This document shows positions 43,462-50,962 of a stretch of DNA of 64,000 nucleotides, piece by piece. Both the position numbers and the translations under genes were made by a program. The notes below the pieces were generated by a model. The model had not been told where the DNA came from, made no database searches, and saw only the letters and a list, made by a program, of their open reading frames with translations. Source of the stretch: Comamonadaceae bacterium (lineage in GTDB: Bacteria; Pseudomonadota; Gammaproteobacteria; Burkholderiales; Burkholderiaceae_C); the NCBI GenBank assembly GCA_947455465.1, contig CANGNS010000015.1:27892-91891 (forward strand). Reading direction: 5' to 3'. Positions within the stretch are counted from its first letter, which is position 1. Each line of letters opens with the position of its first letter.

Positions 43462-43469
43462 GCTATACT
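43462..43469 (+). promoter_or_regulatory. Extended -10 promoter of metX
   Basis: TGCTATACT (TGn plus TATACT) has no good -35 box but is an extended -10 element. Predicted start near 43476 coincides with the first base of the riboswitch aptamer, which supports both calls. Confidence 0.55.
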
Positions 43470-43475
43470 TTGCCC

Positions 43476-43530
43476 ACAGCGCCAATTTGCTCCAGCTTGC
43501 GGGCGCTTAATAAATACAGCTAAACACGGA
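43476..43530 (+). ncRNA. SAM-II riboswitch
   Basis: A six-base-pair stem AGCGCC (43478-43483)/GGCGCT (43502-43507) encloses a loop reading AATTTGCTCCAGCTTGCG, which matches the SAM-II loop AUUUAACCGUAUUGC pattern. The 3' strand TAATAAATACAGCTAAACAC follows, almost identical to the conserved GAUAAAUGUAGCUAAAAAGG of SAM-II. SAM binding stabilises a pseudoknot and turns off methionine genes. It sits directly before metX, the expected target. Confidence 0.85.
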
Positions 43531-43548
43531 CCCCCGCGATCATTGGTG

Positions 43549-43588
43549 ACCCGGCCCCGCGTGCAGCGTTGCCGGGTTTTGTTTTTTT
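43549..43588 (+). terminator. Attenuator-like terminator before metX
   Basis: ACCCGGC pairs with GCCGGGT and is followed by TTTTGTTTTTTT, ending one base before the metX ATG. Together with the upstream aptamer it suggests SAM control at the level of transcription termination. Confidence 0.75.
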
Positions 43589-43589
43589 T

Positions 43590-44744
43590 ATGTTGATTGC
43601 CTCGTCCCAGTCCATGCACTTTGAAGCGCCTTTGCCTTTGCAAAGCGGCGCTTCTATCCGTGCTTACGACCTGGCTTTTGAGACCTACGGCACGCTCAAC
43701 GCGGACCGGTCCAACGCGGTGCTGATTTGCCATGCGCTCAACGCCTCGCACCATGTAGCGGGCGTGTATGCCGACCAACCCAAATCTGAAGGCTGGTGGG
43801 ACAGCATGATCGGGCCGGGCAAGCCGGTGGACACCAATCGCTTCTTCGTTATTGGCGTGAACAACCTGGGCTCCTGCTTTGGCTCCACCGGCCCGATGCA
43901 CACCAACCCGGATAGCGCCGACGGCCAGGTTTATGGCGCCGATTTTCCGGTAGTCACCGTGGAAGACTGGGTGGACGCACAAGCGCGTCTGCTGGACCGT
44001 TTGGGCATCCAAACGCTGGCCGCCGTGATGGGTGGCAGCTTGGGCGGCATGCAGGCGCTGGCCTGGACGCTGCAATACCCCACGCGCGTGCGCCGCGCGG
44101 TAGTGGTGGCCAGTGCGCCCAACCTGACCGCCGAAAACATTGCCTTTAACGAGGTGGCGCGCCGCGCCATCGTGACCGACCCGGATTTTCATGGCGGCCA
44201 CTTTTACCGCCACGGCACCGTGCCCAAGCGCGGCCTGCGCATCGCCCGCATGATCGGGCACATCACCTACCTGAGCGACGACGTGATGAACGCCAAGTTT
44301 GGCCGCCAACTGCGCAGCACCGTGCAAGAGGCCGCCGCCAGCAGCGACTACCGCTACAGCACGCAAGAGGTGGAATTCCAAATAGAGAGCTATCTGCGCT
44401 ACCAGGGCGACAAATTTGCCGACTACTTTGATGCCAACACCTATTTGCTGATCACGCGGGCGCTGGACTACTTTGACCCGGCGCGCCGCTGTGGCGGCAG
44501 CCTGACCGCTGCACTGGCACCGGCGCGCAGCAAGTTTTTGCTGGTGAGCTTTGTCACCGACTGGCGCTTTGCACCGGCGCGTAGCCGCGAAATCGTCAAA
44601 GCGCTGCTGGACAACCAGCGCGACGTCAGCTACGCCGAAATCGACGCGCCACACGGCCATGACGCATTTTTGCTGGACGACAAGCGCTACCACAGCGTGG
44701 TGCGCTCTTACTTTGCATCCCTGGCCGCCGAGGTCGGTGTATGA
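43590..44744 (+). CDS. metX: Homoserine O-acyltransferase
   Basis: A 384-residue alpha/beta-hydrolase-fold enzyme that acylates homoserine in methionine synthesis. The substrate motif [12 protein letters not shown] and the nucleophile elbow [12 protein letters not shown] are clear, and the C-terminus has the catalytic Asp/His region ([20 protein letters not shown]). Whether acetyl or succinyl is used cannot be told by eye. The start is uncertain: ATG 43590 has only a T-run before it, and an ATG at 43614 (MHFEAPLPL) is an alternative. It overlaps metW by four bases. Confidence 0.94.
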   Translation: MLIASSQSMHFEAPLPLQSGASIRAYDLAFETYGTLNADRSNAVLICHALNASHHVAGVYADQPKSEGWWDSMIGPGKPVDTNRFFVIGVNNLGSCFGSTGPMHTNPDSADGQVYGADFPVVTVEDWVDAQARLLDRLGIQTLAAVMGGSLGGMQALAWTLQYPTRVRRAVVVASAPNLTAENIAFNEVARRAIVTDPDFHGGHFYRHGTVPKRGLRIARMIGHITYLSDDVMNAKFGRQLRSTVQEAAASSDYRYSTQEVEFQIESYLRYQGDKFADYFDANTYLLITRALDYFDPARRCGGSLTAALAPARSKFLLVSFVTDWRFAPARSREIVKALLDNQRDVSYAEIDAPHGHDAFLLDDKRYHSVVRSYFASLAAEVGV

Positions 44745-45322
44745 GCGACGCCAGCATCCAACACGCCCTGGCCCAACTGGTGCCCGAAGGCGCGCGCGTG
44801 CTCGACCTGGGCTGCGGCGATGGCGCCATGCTGGCCCACCTGCAGGCCACACGCGGCTGCGGCGGCTACGGCGTAGAGATTGACGACGCCAATGTGCTGG
44901 CCTGCGTGCAGCGCGGCGTGAACGTCATCCAGCTCAACCTGGACGAAGGCCTGGCGATGTTTGACGACGCCTCCTTTGACGTGGTGCTGCAAATCGACAC
45001 CCTGCAGCACTTGCGCAATGCCGAAGTCATGCTGCGCGAGACGGCGCGGGTGGGGCGCATTGGCATCGTCGCCTTCCCTAATTTTGCGCACTGGCCCAAC
45101 CGCTTAAGCGTGTTGCAAGGGCGCATGCCAGTGACCAAGCGCCTGCCCTACCAGTGGTACGACACGCCCAACATCCGCGTGGGCACGCACGCCGATCTGG
45201 GGGTGCTGGCACGCAAAAGCGGCTTGCGCGTCATCGACAGCTTTGGCCTGCAAGACGGCCACGTTGTGCGCTGGATGCCCAATGTGCGCGCCGGTACCTC
45301 GGTGTACAAGCTGGCGCGCTGA
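44741..45322 (+). CDS. metW: Methionine biosynthesis protein MetW
   Basis: A 193-residue SAM-methyltransferase-fold protein with motif [13 protein letters not shown] and the family features [19 protein letters not shown] and [11 protein letters not shown]. MetW partners MetX and is needed for its activity or stability in several Proteobacteria. The ATGA overlap with metX ensures equal synthesis. Confidence 0.94.
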   Translation: MSDASIQHALAQLVPEGARVLDLGCGDGAMLAHLQATRGCGGYGVEIDDANVLACVQRGVNVIQLNLDEGLAMFDDASFDVVLQIDTLQHLRNAEVMLRETARVGRIGIVAFPNFAHWPNRLSVLQGRMPVTKRLPYQWYDTPNIRVGTHADLGVLARKSGLRVIDSFGLQDGHVVRWMPNVRAGTSVYKLAR

Positions 45323-45395
45323 CCCGTCCCCCAAGCAGCCACAGGCACACGCCGCCGTGGCATCATGCGCACTGCTAATGATTGGAGAAAACACC

Positions 45396-46868
45396 ATGAC
45401 CGCCCGCCTACCGGATTCCGTGCTCAACACCACCCAAGCCCTGGCCCACGTCAGCCAGGCCTGGGACGGCGATATCGTGCAGCGCCTGAGTGACTACATT
45501 GCCATCCCCGCCAAGTCGCCGATGTTTGACGCCGACTGGGCAGCCCACGGTTATTTAGTGACAGTGGTGCGCAACACCGCCAGCTGGATCGAATTGCAAA
45601 ACGTGCCGGGCCTCACGCTCGAAGTCGTGCGCCTGCCCGGGCGCACGCCGGTATTGCTGTTTGAAGTGGCCGCCACCCGCAGCAGCGAGGCGGGCGCCTC
45701 CAGCCAGACCGTGCTGATGTACGGCCACTTGGACAAGCAGCCCGAGTTTTCGGGCTGGCGCAAAGACCTGGGGCCCTGGACACCCAAGTACGAAGACGGC
45801 AAGCTGTATGGGCGCGGCGGCGCCGATGATGGCTACGCGGCCTATGCCGCCATCGCCGCCATCCAGGCGCTCAAGGACCAAAAGGTGGCGCATCCGCGCA
45901 TCATCGGCCTGATCGAAACCTGCGAGGAAAGCGGCTCGTACGATTTGCTGCCCTACGTGGACGCGCTGCGTACGCGCCTGGGCGATGTGGGCCTGGTGGT
46001 CTGCCTCGATTCGGGCGCGGGCAATTACGACCAGCTGTGGCTGACCAACAGCCTGCGCGGCATGGCCAGCGGCGTGCTGCGCGTGGATGTGCTGACCGAG
46101 GGCGTGCATTCGGGCGACGCCAGCGGCGTGGTGCCCTCGAGCTTTCGGGTGCTGCGCCAGGTGCTGGACCGGCTCGAGGACAGCGCGACGGGGCGCTTGC
46201 TGCCCGGCCTGTTTCACTGCGAAGTGCCCGCCGAACGCTTGGCGCAGGCGCGCGCCACCGCCGACATCCTGGGCGACGAGGTGTACAAGCGCTTTCCCTG
46301 GGCGCATTACGACTGCGGCGGCGCCACCCAATCGGTGCTGCCCACCACCACCGACCCGCTGCAAGCCCTGCTCAACCGCACCTGGATGCCCACGCTCAGC
46401 GTCACCGGCGCCGAAGGCTTTCCGGCCATGAAAGACGCGGGCAATGTGCTGCGGCCCTACACCGCCTTCAAGCTGTCGCTGCGCCTGCCGCCGCTGGTGG
46501 AAGCGGCCACGGCGGTGCAAGCGCTCAAAACCTTGCTCGAGGACAACGCGCCCTACCAGGCCAAAGTGACTTTTGAGGCTAGCGGTGGCGCCACCGGCTG
46601 GAACGCGCCCGACACCGCGCCCTGGTTTGAGCAAGCGCTGCAAGACGCCTCGCAGGCGCACTTTGGCGCGGGCTGCGGCTACATCGGGCAAGGCGGCACG
46701 ATTCCGCTGATGAATATGCTCAGCCAAGGCTTTCCCAAGGCACAAATGATGGTTTGCGGCGTGCTCGGACCCAAGAGCAACGCGCACGGGCCCAACGAGT
46801 TTTTGCATGTGCCCTACGCCAAAAAGCTCACTGCTGCCGTGGCCCAAGTCATCGCGCGCTTTCCTTAA
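45396..46868 (+). CDS. M20 family metallopeptidase
   Basis: A 490-residue zinc peptidase of the M20 clan. Metal ligands are in LMYGHLDKQPEFSG, GRGGADDGYAAYAAIAAI and LIETCEESGSYDL, with a dimerisation lid domain inserted after the catalytic residues and a C-terminal metal His region (GPNEFLHVPYAKKL). Related enzymes split di- or tripeptides or N-acyl amino acids; the substrate is unknown. GGAG lies nine bases before the ATG at 45396, which decides the start. Confidence 0.9.
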   Translation: MTARLPDSVLNTTQALAHVSQAWDGDIVQRLSDYIAIPAKSPMFDADWAAHGYLVTVVRNTASWIELQNVPGLTLEVVRLPGRTPVLLFEVAATRSSEAGASSQTVLMYGHLDKQPEFSGWRKDLGPWTPKYEDGKLYGRGGADDGYAAYAAIAAIQALKDQKVAHPRIIGLIETCEESGSYDLLPYVDALRTRLGDVGLVVCLDSGAGNYDQLWLTNSLRGMASGVLRVDVLTEGVHSGDASGVVPSSFRVLRQVLDRLEDSATGRLLPGLFHCEVPAERLAQARATADILGDEVYKRFPWAHYDCGGATQSVLPTTTDPLQALLNRTWMPTLSVTGAEGFPAMKDAGNVLRPYTAFKLSLRLPPLVEAATAVQALKTLLEDNAPYQAKVTFEASGGATGWNAPDTAPWFEQALQDASQAHFGAGCGYIGQGGTIPLMNMLSQGFPKAQMMVCGVLGPKSNAHGPNEFLHVPYAKKLTAAVAQVIARFP

Positions 46869-46886
46869 CCGCACCGGAGCACGGGC

Positions 46887-47765
46887 ATGACCGACACCTC
46901 TGTTACCAGCACGCTCAGCGTCGGGCCGGGCCTGCCACTGAGCCTGCGCGACTGGCCCTTGGACGACAACAACGCGGCCCGCGCGCATGTGCTGATCGTG
47001 CACGGCCTGGGCGAGCACAGCGGGCGCTATGCGCATGTGGCGCAGCGCCTGAACGACTGGGGCTATGCGGTGCACAGCTTTGACCTGTGGGGCCACGGCC
47101 AATCGGGCGGCGAGCGCGGCAGCATGCGTGACGACTTCGCCCTGCTTGACGACCTGGCCGCGGTGGTAGACCACACCCGCCAAGCCATGGCGCCCGGGCA
47201 GTCTTTGGTCTTGCTGGGCCACAGCCTGGGCGGGCTGCTGGCGGCGCGCTTTGTCTCGCTGGGCCTGCGCGCCATCGACGCCTTGGTGCTGTCCAGCCCG
47301 GCGCTGGATCCGGGGCTCAATGCTTTCCAAAAAATGCTGCTGGCCACGCTGCCAGGCATCGCGCCCAATCTGCGCGTGGGCAACGGTTTGCAGGTGAAAT
47401 ACCTGTCGCACGACCCGGAAGTGGTGGCCGCCTACCAGGCCGACCCGCTGGTGCACGACCGCATTTGTGCGCGCCTGGCCTTGTTCATCGCCCAGGCCGG
47501 CCGCCAAACCCTGGCCTGCGCGGGCCAGTGGCGCACGCCCACGCTGCTGCTCTACGCCGGCCAGGACAAGCTGGTCAGCCCCCAAGGCAGCCGCGACTTC
47601 GTGGCCCAGGCGCCAGGCGCTTTGGTGCAGCACCTGTGCTTTGAAAACCTCTTTCACGAAATCTTTAACGAAGCCGAGGCCGGCCCCGTGTTTGCCGCCC
47701 TGCAACAGTGGCTCTCCGTGGGCTGGGCCGATGTGACGGCCGCCAATGCAGCTGGGGCGACTTAA
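46887..47765 (+). CDS. Alpha/beta hydrolase, monoacylglycerol lipase-like
   Basis: A 292-residue serine hydrolase. HGLGEHSGRYAHVAQRL is the typical opening of the monoacylglycerol lipase/lysophospholipase group, the nucleophile is in LLGHSLGGLLA, the acid in YAGQDKLVSPQGS and the His in ENLFHEIFNE. It should hydrolyse monoacylglycerols or similar lipids in the cytoplasm. CGGAG precedes the ATG. It follows the peptidase after 18 bases. Confidence 0.9.
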   Translation: MTDTSVTSTLSVGPGLPLSLRDWPLDDNNAARAHVLIVHGLGEHSGRYAHVAQRLNDWGYAVHSFDLWGHGQSGGERGSMRDDFALLDDLAAVVDHTRQAMAPGQSLVLLGHSLGGLLAARFVSLGLRAIDALVLSSPALDPGLNAFQKMLLATLPGIAPNLRVGNGLQVKYLSHDPEVVAAYQADPLVHDRICARLALFIAQAGRQTLACAGQWRTPTLLLYAGQDKLVSPQGSRDFVAQAPGALVQHLCFENLFHEIFNEAEAGPVFAALQQWLSVGWADVTAANAAGAT

Positions 47766-47781
47766 AGCACCCTAGTTTTGC

Positions 47782-47816
47782 ATTGATATTTTAACGACTG
47801 GCGTTACAATATCAAT
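47782..47816 (+). promoter_or_regulatory. Promoter with 15-bp dyad overlapping the start of the DUF4143 ATPase gene
   Basis: TTGATA (47783-47788) and TACAAT (47805-47810), 16 bases apart, form a near-consensus sigma-70 promoter whose start would be at 47816-47818, on the ATG itself. The same bases form an inverted repeat, ATTGATATTTTAACG and CGTTACAATATCAAT, with one mismatch and a five-base spacer. A repressor bound here would cover both promoter boxes. Confidence 0.65.
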
Positions 47817-48987
47817 GATGATACCCCGTCAATCTCTCCAAACTTTGCGCCAGCGCCTGCTAGAGGCGCCCGCCGTGGTGCTGCTGGGGCCGCGCCAAGT
47901 GGGCAAGACCACGCTCGCCCTAGCCTTAGCGCAGCAGTGGCCCGGTGACACGGCCTACCTGGACTTGGAGCGCCCCGCAGACCGCCTGCGGCTGGAGGAT
48001 GCAGATGCGTTTTTACGCGCCCAAGGCAGCAAGCTGGTCATCTTGGACGAGATCCACCGGATGCCGGGTTTGTTTGAAATTTTGCGCGGCATCATCGACG
48101 AACGGCGCAGAGCGGGCGAGCGCTTTGGGCATTTTCTGCTGCTCGGTTCAGCCTCACTGGAGCTGATGCAGCAAAGCAGCGAGACCCTCGCGGGCCGCGT
48201 GGCCTACCTGGACCTTGGCCCTATCCAGGCGCTGGAGTGGACGGCGCCCGAACTGGACACCTTGTGGCTGCGCGGTGGCTTTCCGGACAGTCTGCTTGCC
48301 GCCAATGAGGGGGCCAGTTTGCGCTGGCGAGAAGACTTTGTGCGCAGCTACTTAGAGCGCGATGTACCCATGTTCGCCCCACGCCTGCCCGCCCAAACCA
48401 TAGGGCGCCTGTGGACCATGCTGGCCCACCAGCAAGGCGCGCTCTTGCAACAAAGCCGCCTGGCCAGTGGCCTGGGCGTCTCTAGCCCCGCAGTGGACCG
48501 CTACATCGACTTGCTGGTGGATTTGCAAATTGTGCGCCGCCTGCGGCCCTGGAGCGGCAACATCGGCAAGCGCCTGGTCAAGGCGCCCAAGCTGTACGTG
48601 CGCGACAGCGGCCTGGTGCACGCGCTGCTGGGGATAGGCAGCCTGCACGACCTGGCCGGCCACCCGGTATGCGGGCCCAGCTACGAGGGCTTTTGCATCG
48701 ACAACCTGCTGGCCGCAGCGCCGCCACAGTGCGTACCCTATTTCTACCGCAGCCACGCCGGGGCCGAGGTGGACCTGGTCCTGGAGCGGGCGGGCCAGCC
48801 GTGGATGGCTATTGAAATCAAACGCTCGAGCACGCCGGCGCTGAGCAAAGGTTTTGGCCTGGCGTGTGACGATTTGCAGATCAGCCAACGCTATACCGTC
48901 TACCCGGGCGGCGAGCGCTTTGCCATGCGCCAAGAGGCCACGGCGATCAGCCTGCCTGCGTTAATGCAGCAACTCCAAGCCGCCTAG
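47815..48987 (+). CDS. AAA ATPase with DUF4143 domain
   Basis: A 390-residue P-loop protein. Walker A GPRQVGKTTLAL lies at 26-37, Walker B LVILDEIHRMPG and sensor-1 FLLLGSAS follow, then a winged-helix segment and the C-terminal DUF4143 nuclease-like fold (HAGAEVDLVLE, AIEIKRSSTPALSKG) with E-V-D and E-I-K residues like a PD-(D/E)XK site. Members are widespread, patchily distributed and of unknown role. The gene has no ribosome binding site; its promoter abuts the ATG, so the mRNA is probably leaderless. Two adjacent ATGs (47815, 47818) can start it. Confidence 0.88.
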   Translation: MMIPRQSLQTLRQRLLEAPAVVLLGPRQVGKTTLALALAQQWPGDTAYLDLERPADRLRLEDADAFLRAQGSKLVILDEIHRMPGLFEILRGIIDERRRAGERFGHFLLLGSASLELMQQSSETLAGRVAYLDLGPIQALEWTAPELDTLWLRGGFPDSLLAANEGASLRWREDFVRSYLERDVPMFAPRLPAQTIGRLWTMLAHQQGALLQQSRLASGLGVSSPAVDRYIDLLVDLQIVRRLRPWSGNIGKRLVKAPKLYVRDSGLVHALLGIGSLHDLAGHPVCGPSYEGFCIDNLLAAAPPQCVPYFYRSHAGAEVDLVLERAGQPWMAIEIKRSSTPALSKGFGLACDDLQISQRYTVYPGGERFAMRQEATAISLPALMQQLQAA

Positions 48988-49003
48988 GCCGCGGCCATCG
49001 CAC

Positions 49004-49777
49004 TCAGAGCAGAAGCGCCAGCGCGGTGAGGGCCGCCGTCTCGGCGCGCAACACCCGTGGCCCGAGCGACACCGGCTGGCAATGCGCGGCCAGGGCCAGC
49101 GCCTCTTCAGCCTCGGTCAGGCCGCCTTCGGGGCCGGAAACCACCAGCACCGGCTGCGTACCGGCCATGCCCGGCCAAGCGCGCAAAGCGCCAGCCCCTT
49201 CGCGCAAAGACAGCACCATGGCCTGCGGCGCAGCAGGCGCATGCGCAAAACCTGCTTGTAGGCCTGCGGCCAAAAACGCCTCCAGACTCTGCACCGGGTG
49301 CACCAAGGGCACGCGGTTGCCACCGCACTGCTCGCAGGCCGAGATGGCCACGGCCTGCCAGTGGGCTACTTTTTTGTCTGCACGCTCGCCGGCCAAGCGC
49401 AGCACGCTGCGCGCGCTGATCAGGGGGAAGATAGCAGCAACGCCCAGCTCGGTGGCTTTTTCCACCAGCCAGTCCATGCGCTCATTGGCCGGCATGGCCA
49501 CGGCCATATAGACAGCGCGCGCGGCCTCGCGCTCCTGGGCCTGGTGCGCCAGCACACGCACCTGCACCTGGTTGCGGCCCATGGCGGTGATCTCGGCGCT
49601 GAACTGGCCCGAGGGCGGCGCCGCCTGCAAGCCCCAATCCCAGCCCGGGCCGTGGTTGAATAATTCCAGGCTGTGGCCCGGCTGCATACGCAGCACCTGC
49701 ACATGGCGCGCCGCGCCGGGCGGCAAGTCCAGCACCTGACCGGCAGCCAGCGGCATGGGGCAGTAAAAGCGCGGCAT
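49004..49777 (-). CDS. rsmE: 16S rRNA (uracil-1498-N3)-methyltransferase
   Basis: A 257-residue SPOUT methyltransferase. The N-terminal PUA-like domain (LPPGAARHVQVLRMQPG) precedes the knotted SAM site with VVSGPEGGLTEAE and VSLGPRVLRAETAALTAL. RsmE methylates U1498 of 16S rRNA in the 30S subunit. The ATG at 49777 (MPRFYCPMPL) is the family start. Its first 9 bases lie in the gap of the preceding gene's stop at 49785. Confidence 0.94.
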   Translation of the reverse strand: MPRFYCPMPLAAGQVLDLPPGAARHVQVLRMQPGHSLELFNHGPGWDWGLQAAPPSGQFSAEITAMGRNQVQVRVLAHQAQEREAARAVYMAVAMPANERMDWLVEKATELGVAAIFPLISARSVLRLAGERADKKVAHWQAVAISACEQCGGNRVPLVHPVQSLEAFLAAGLQAGFAHAPAAPQAMVLSLREGAGALRAWPGMAGTQPVLVVSGPEGGLTEAEEALALAAHCQPVSLGPRVLRAETAALTALALLL

Positions 49778-49784
49778 GGGCGCC

Positions 49785-50897
49785 TTAGCCTCGGCCAAAC
49801 ACAAACAGGGGCGGGGGCGTGGTGCCTTCGACCTGGTCAATCAGGCGCAGCAGCGGGCCCAGTTCGCGGTAGCGCGCACAGGTGGCGCGGATGTAGCCGA
49901 TAAAGCGCGGCGTGTCGGCCAGGTAGCGCGGTTTGCCATCGCGCAGGCTCAGGCGGGCAAAAATACCGGCGATGCGCAAATGGCGCTGCAAGCCCATCCA
50001 CTCCACGCCTCGGTAAAACGCGCCAAAGTCATCGCCCACCGGCAATCCGGCGGCACGGGCGCTTTGCCAGTAGCGCACCACCACGTCCAGGCAAAAGCCT
50101 TCGTCCCAGCTGATGAATGCGTCGCGCACCAGGCTGGCGATGTCGTAGGTGATAGGACCGTAGAGCGCGTCTTGAAAATCGAGCACACCCAGGGGCTGGT
50201 TGCGGCCCTTGTCCATCAGGTTGCGCGGCATGAAGTCGCAGTGCACATACACACAAGGCCAGGACAGGTTCTCCTGCGCGATGGTGTCAAAAGCCTTGTC
50301 CAGCACCCGGCTCTGGGCCTCGTCCAGGCTGACTTGGCGGTAGGCGCCCAGGTACCACTGCGAAAACAAGGCCATTTCGCTGCACAACAGCGTTTTGTCG
50401 TAGAGGGGTAGCACGCCGGGGCGCGAGGCCTGTTGCCAGCGTATCAGGGTGTCGACGGCGTCCAAGTAGGCGGCCAGCGGCGGCGCGGCGCTGGGGTCGA
50501 TGCGCTGCATCATGGTGTGCGGGCCCAGGTCGGTGAGCAGCAAAAAGCCGTGCTCGGCGTCCCAATCGAGCACCTGGGGGCTGTGCACGCCGGCCTCCTG
50601 CATCAGCTTAGCGACCTGCACAAAGGGGGCGCTGTTTTCTTTGTCTGGAGGTGCGTCCATCACCACCAGGCTGGGGGCAAAGTCCGGGTGCGCGCAGTCC
50701 AGGCGCAAGTAGCGACGAAAACTTGCATCCGCCGAGGCCAGGCGCAGGCTGTGCGGCGCCAGGCCAAAGCGCTCTTGCAGGCCAGCCAACCAGGCGGCGC
50801 ATTGCGCTTGGCGTTGCGGGTCGGGCCATTGCAGCGGGGAAGTATCCGTTGGGGCAGTAGAGGCGAGGGGCGCGGAAGGAGGGGTTTGCACGTTCAC
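49785..50897 (-). CDS. Aminoglycoside phosphotransferase-fold sugar kinase (AmgK-like)
   Basis: A 370-residue kinase of the APH family. LASADASFRRYLRL corresponds to the glycine-poor nucleotide loop, VHCDFMPRNLM is the catalytic Brenner motif and VLDFQDALYGP holds the metal-binding Asp. AmgK homologues phosphorylate the anomeric hydroxyl of N-acetylmuramic acid or N-acetylglucosamine in cell-wall recycling, and they are usually divergent from lptD as here. The usual partner murU is not in the window downstream. The GTG at 50897 was chosen; a longer frame would reach to within two bases of lptD. Confidence 0.85.
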   Translation of the reverse strand: MNVQTPPSAPLASTAPTDTSPLQWPDPQRQAQCAAWLAGLQERFGLAPHSLRLASADASFRRYLRLDCAHPDFAPSLVVMDAPPDKENSAPFVQVAKLMQEAGVHSPQVLDWDAEHGFLLLTDLGPHTMMQRIDPSAAPPLAAYLDAVDTLIRWQQASRPGVLPLYDKTLLCSEMALFSQWYLGAYRQVSLDEAQSRVLDKAFDTIAQENLSWPCVYVHCDFMPRNLMDKGRNQPLGVLDFQDALYGPITYDIASLVRDAFISWDEGFCLDVVVRYWQSARAAGLPVGDDFGAFYRGVEWMGLQRHLRIAGIFARLSLRDGKPRYLADTPRFIGYIRATCARYRELGPLLRLIDQVEGTTPPPLFVFGRG

Positions 50898-50962
50898 AAG
50901 GGGATCGGGGGGCTCATGGATAATCCATTGTCCTTCTTTTTGCGTCCCACGCCCTCGCACCC

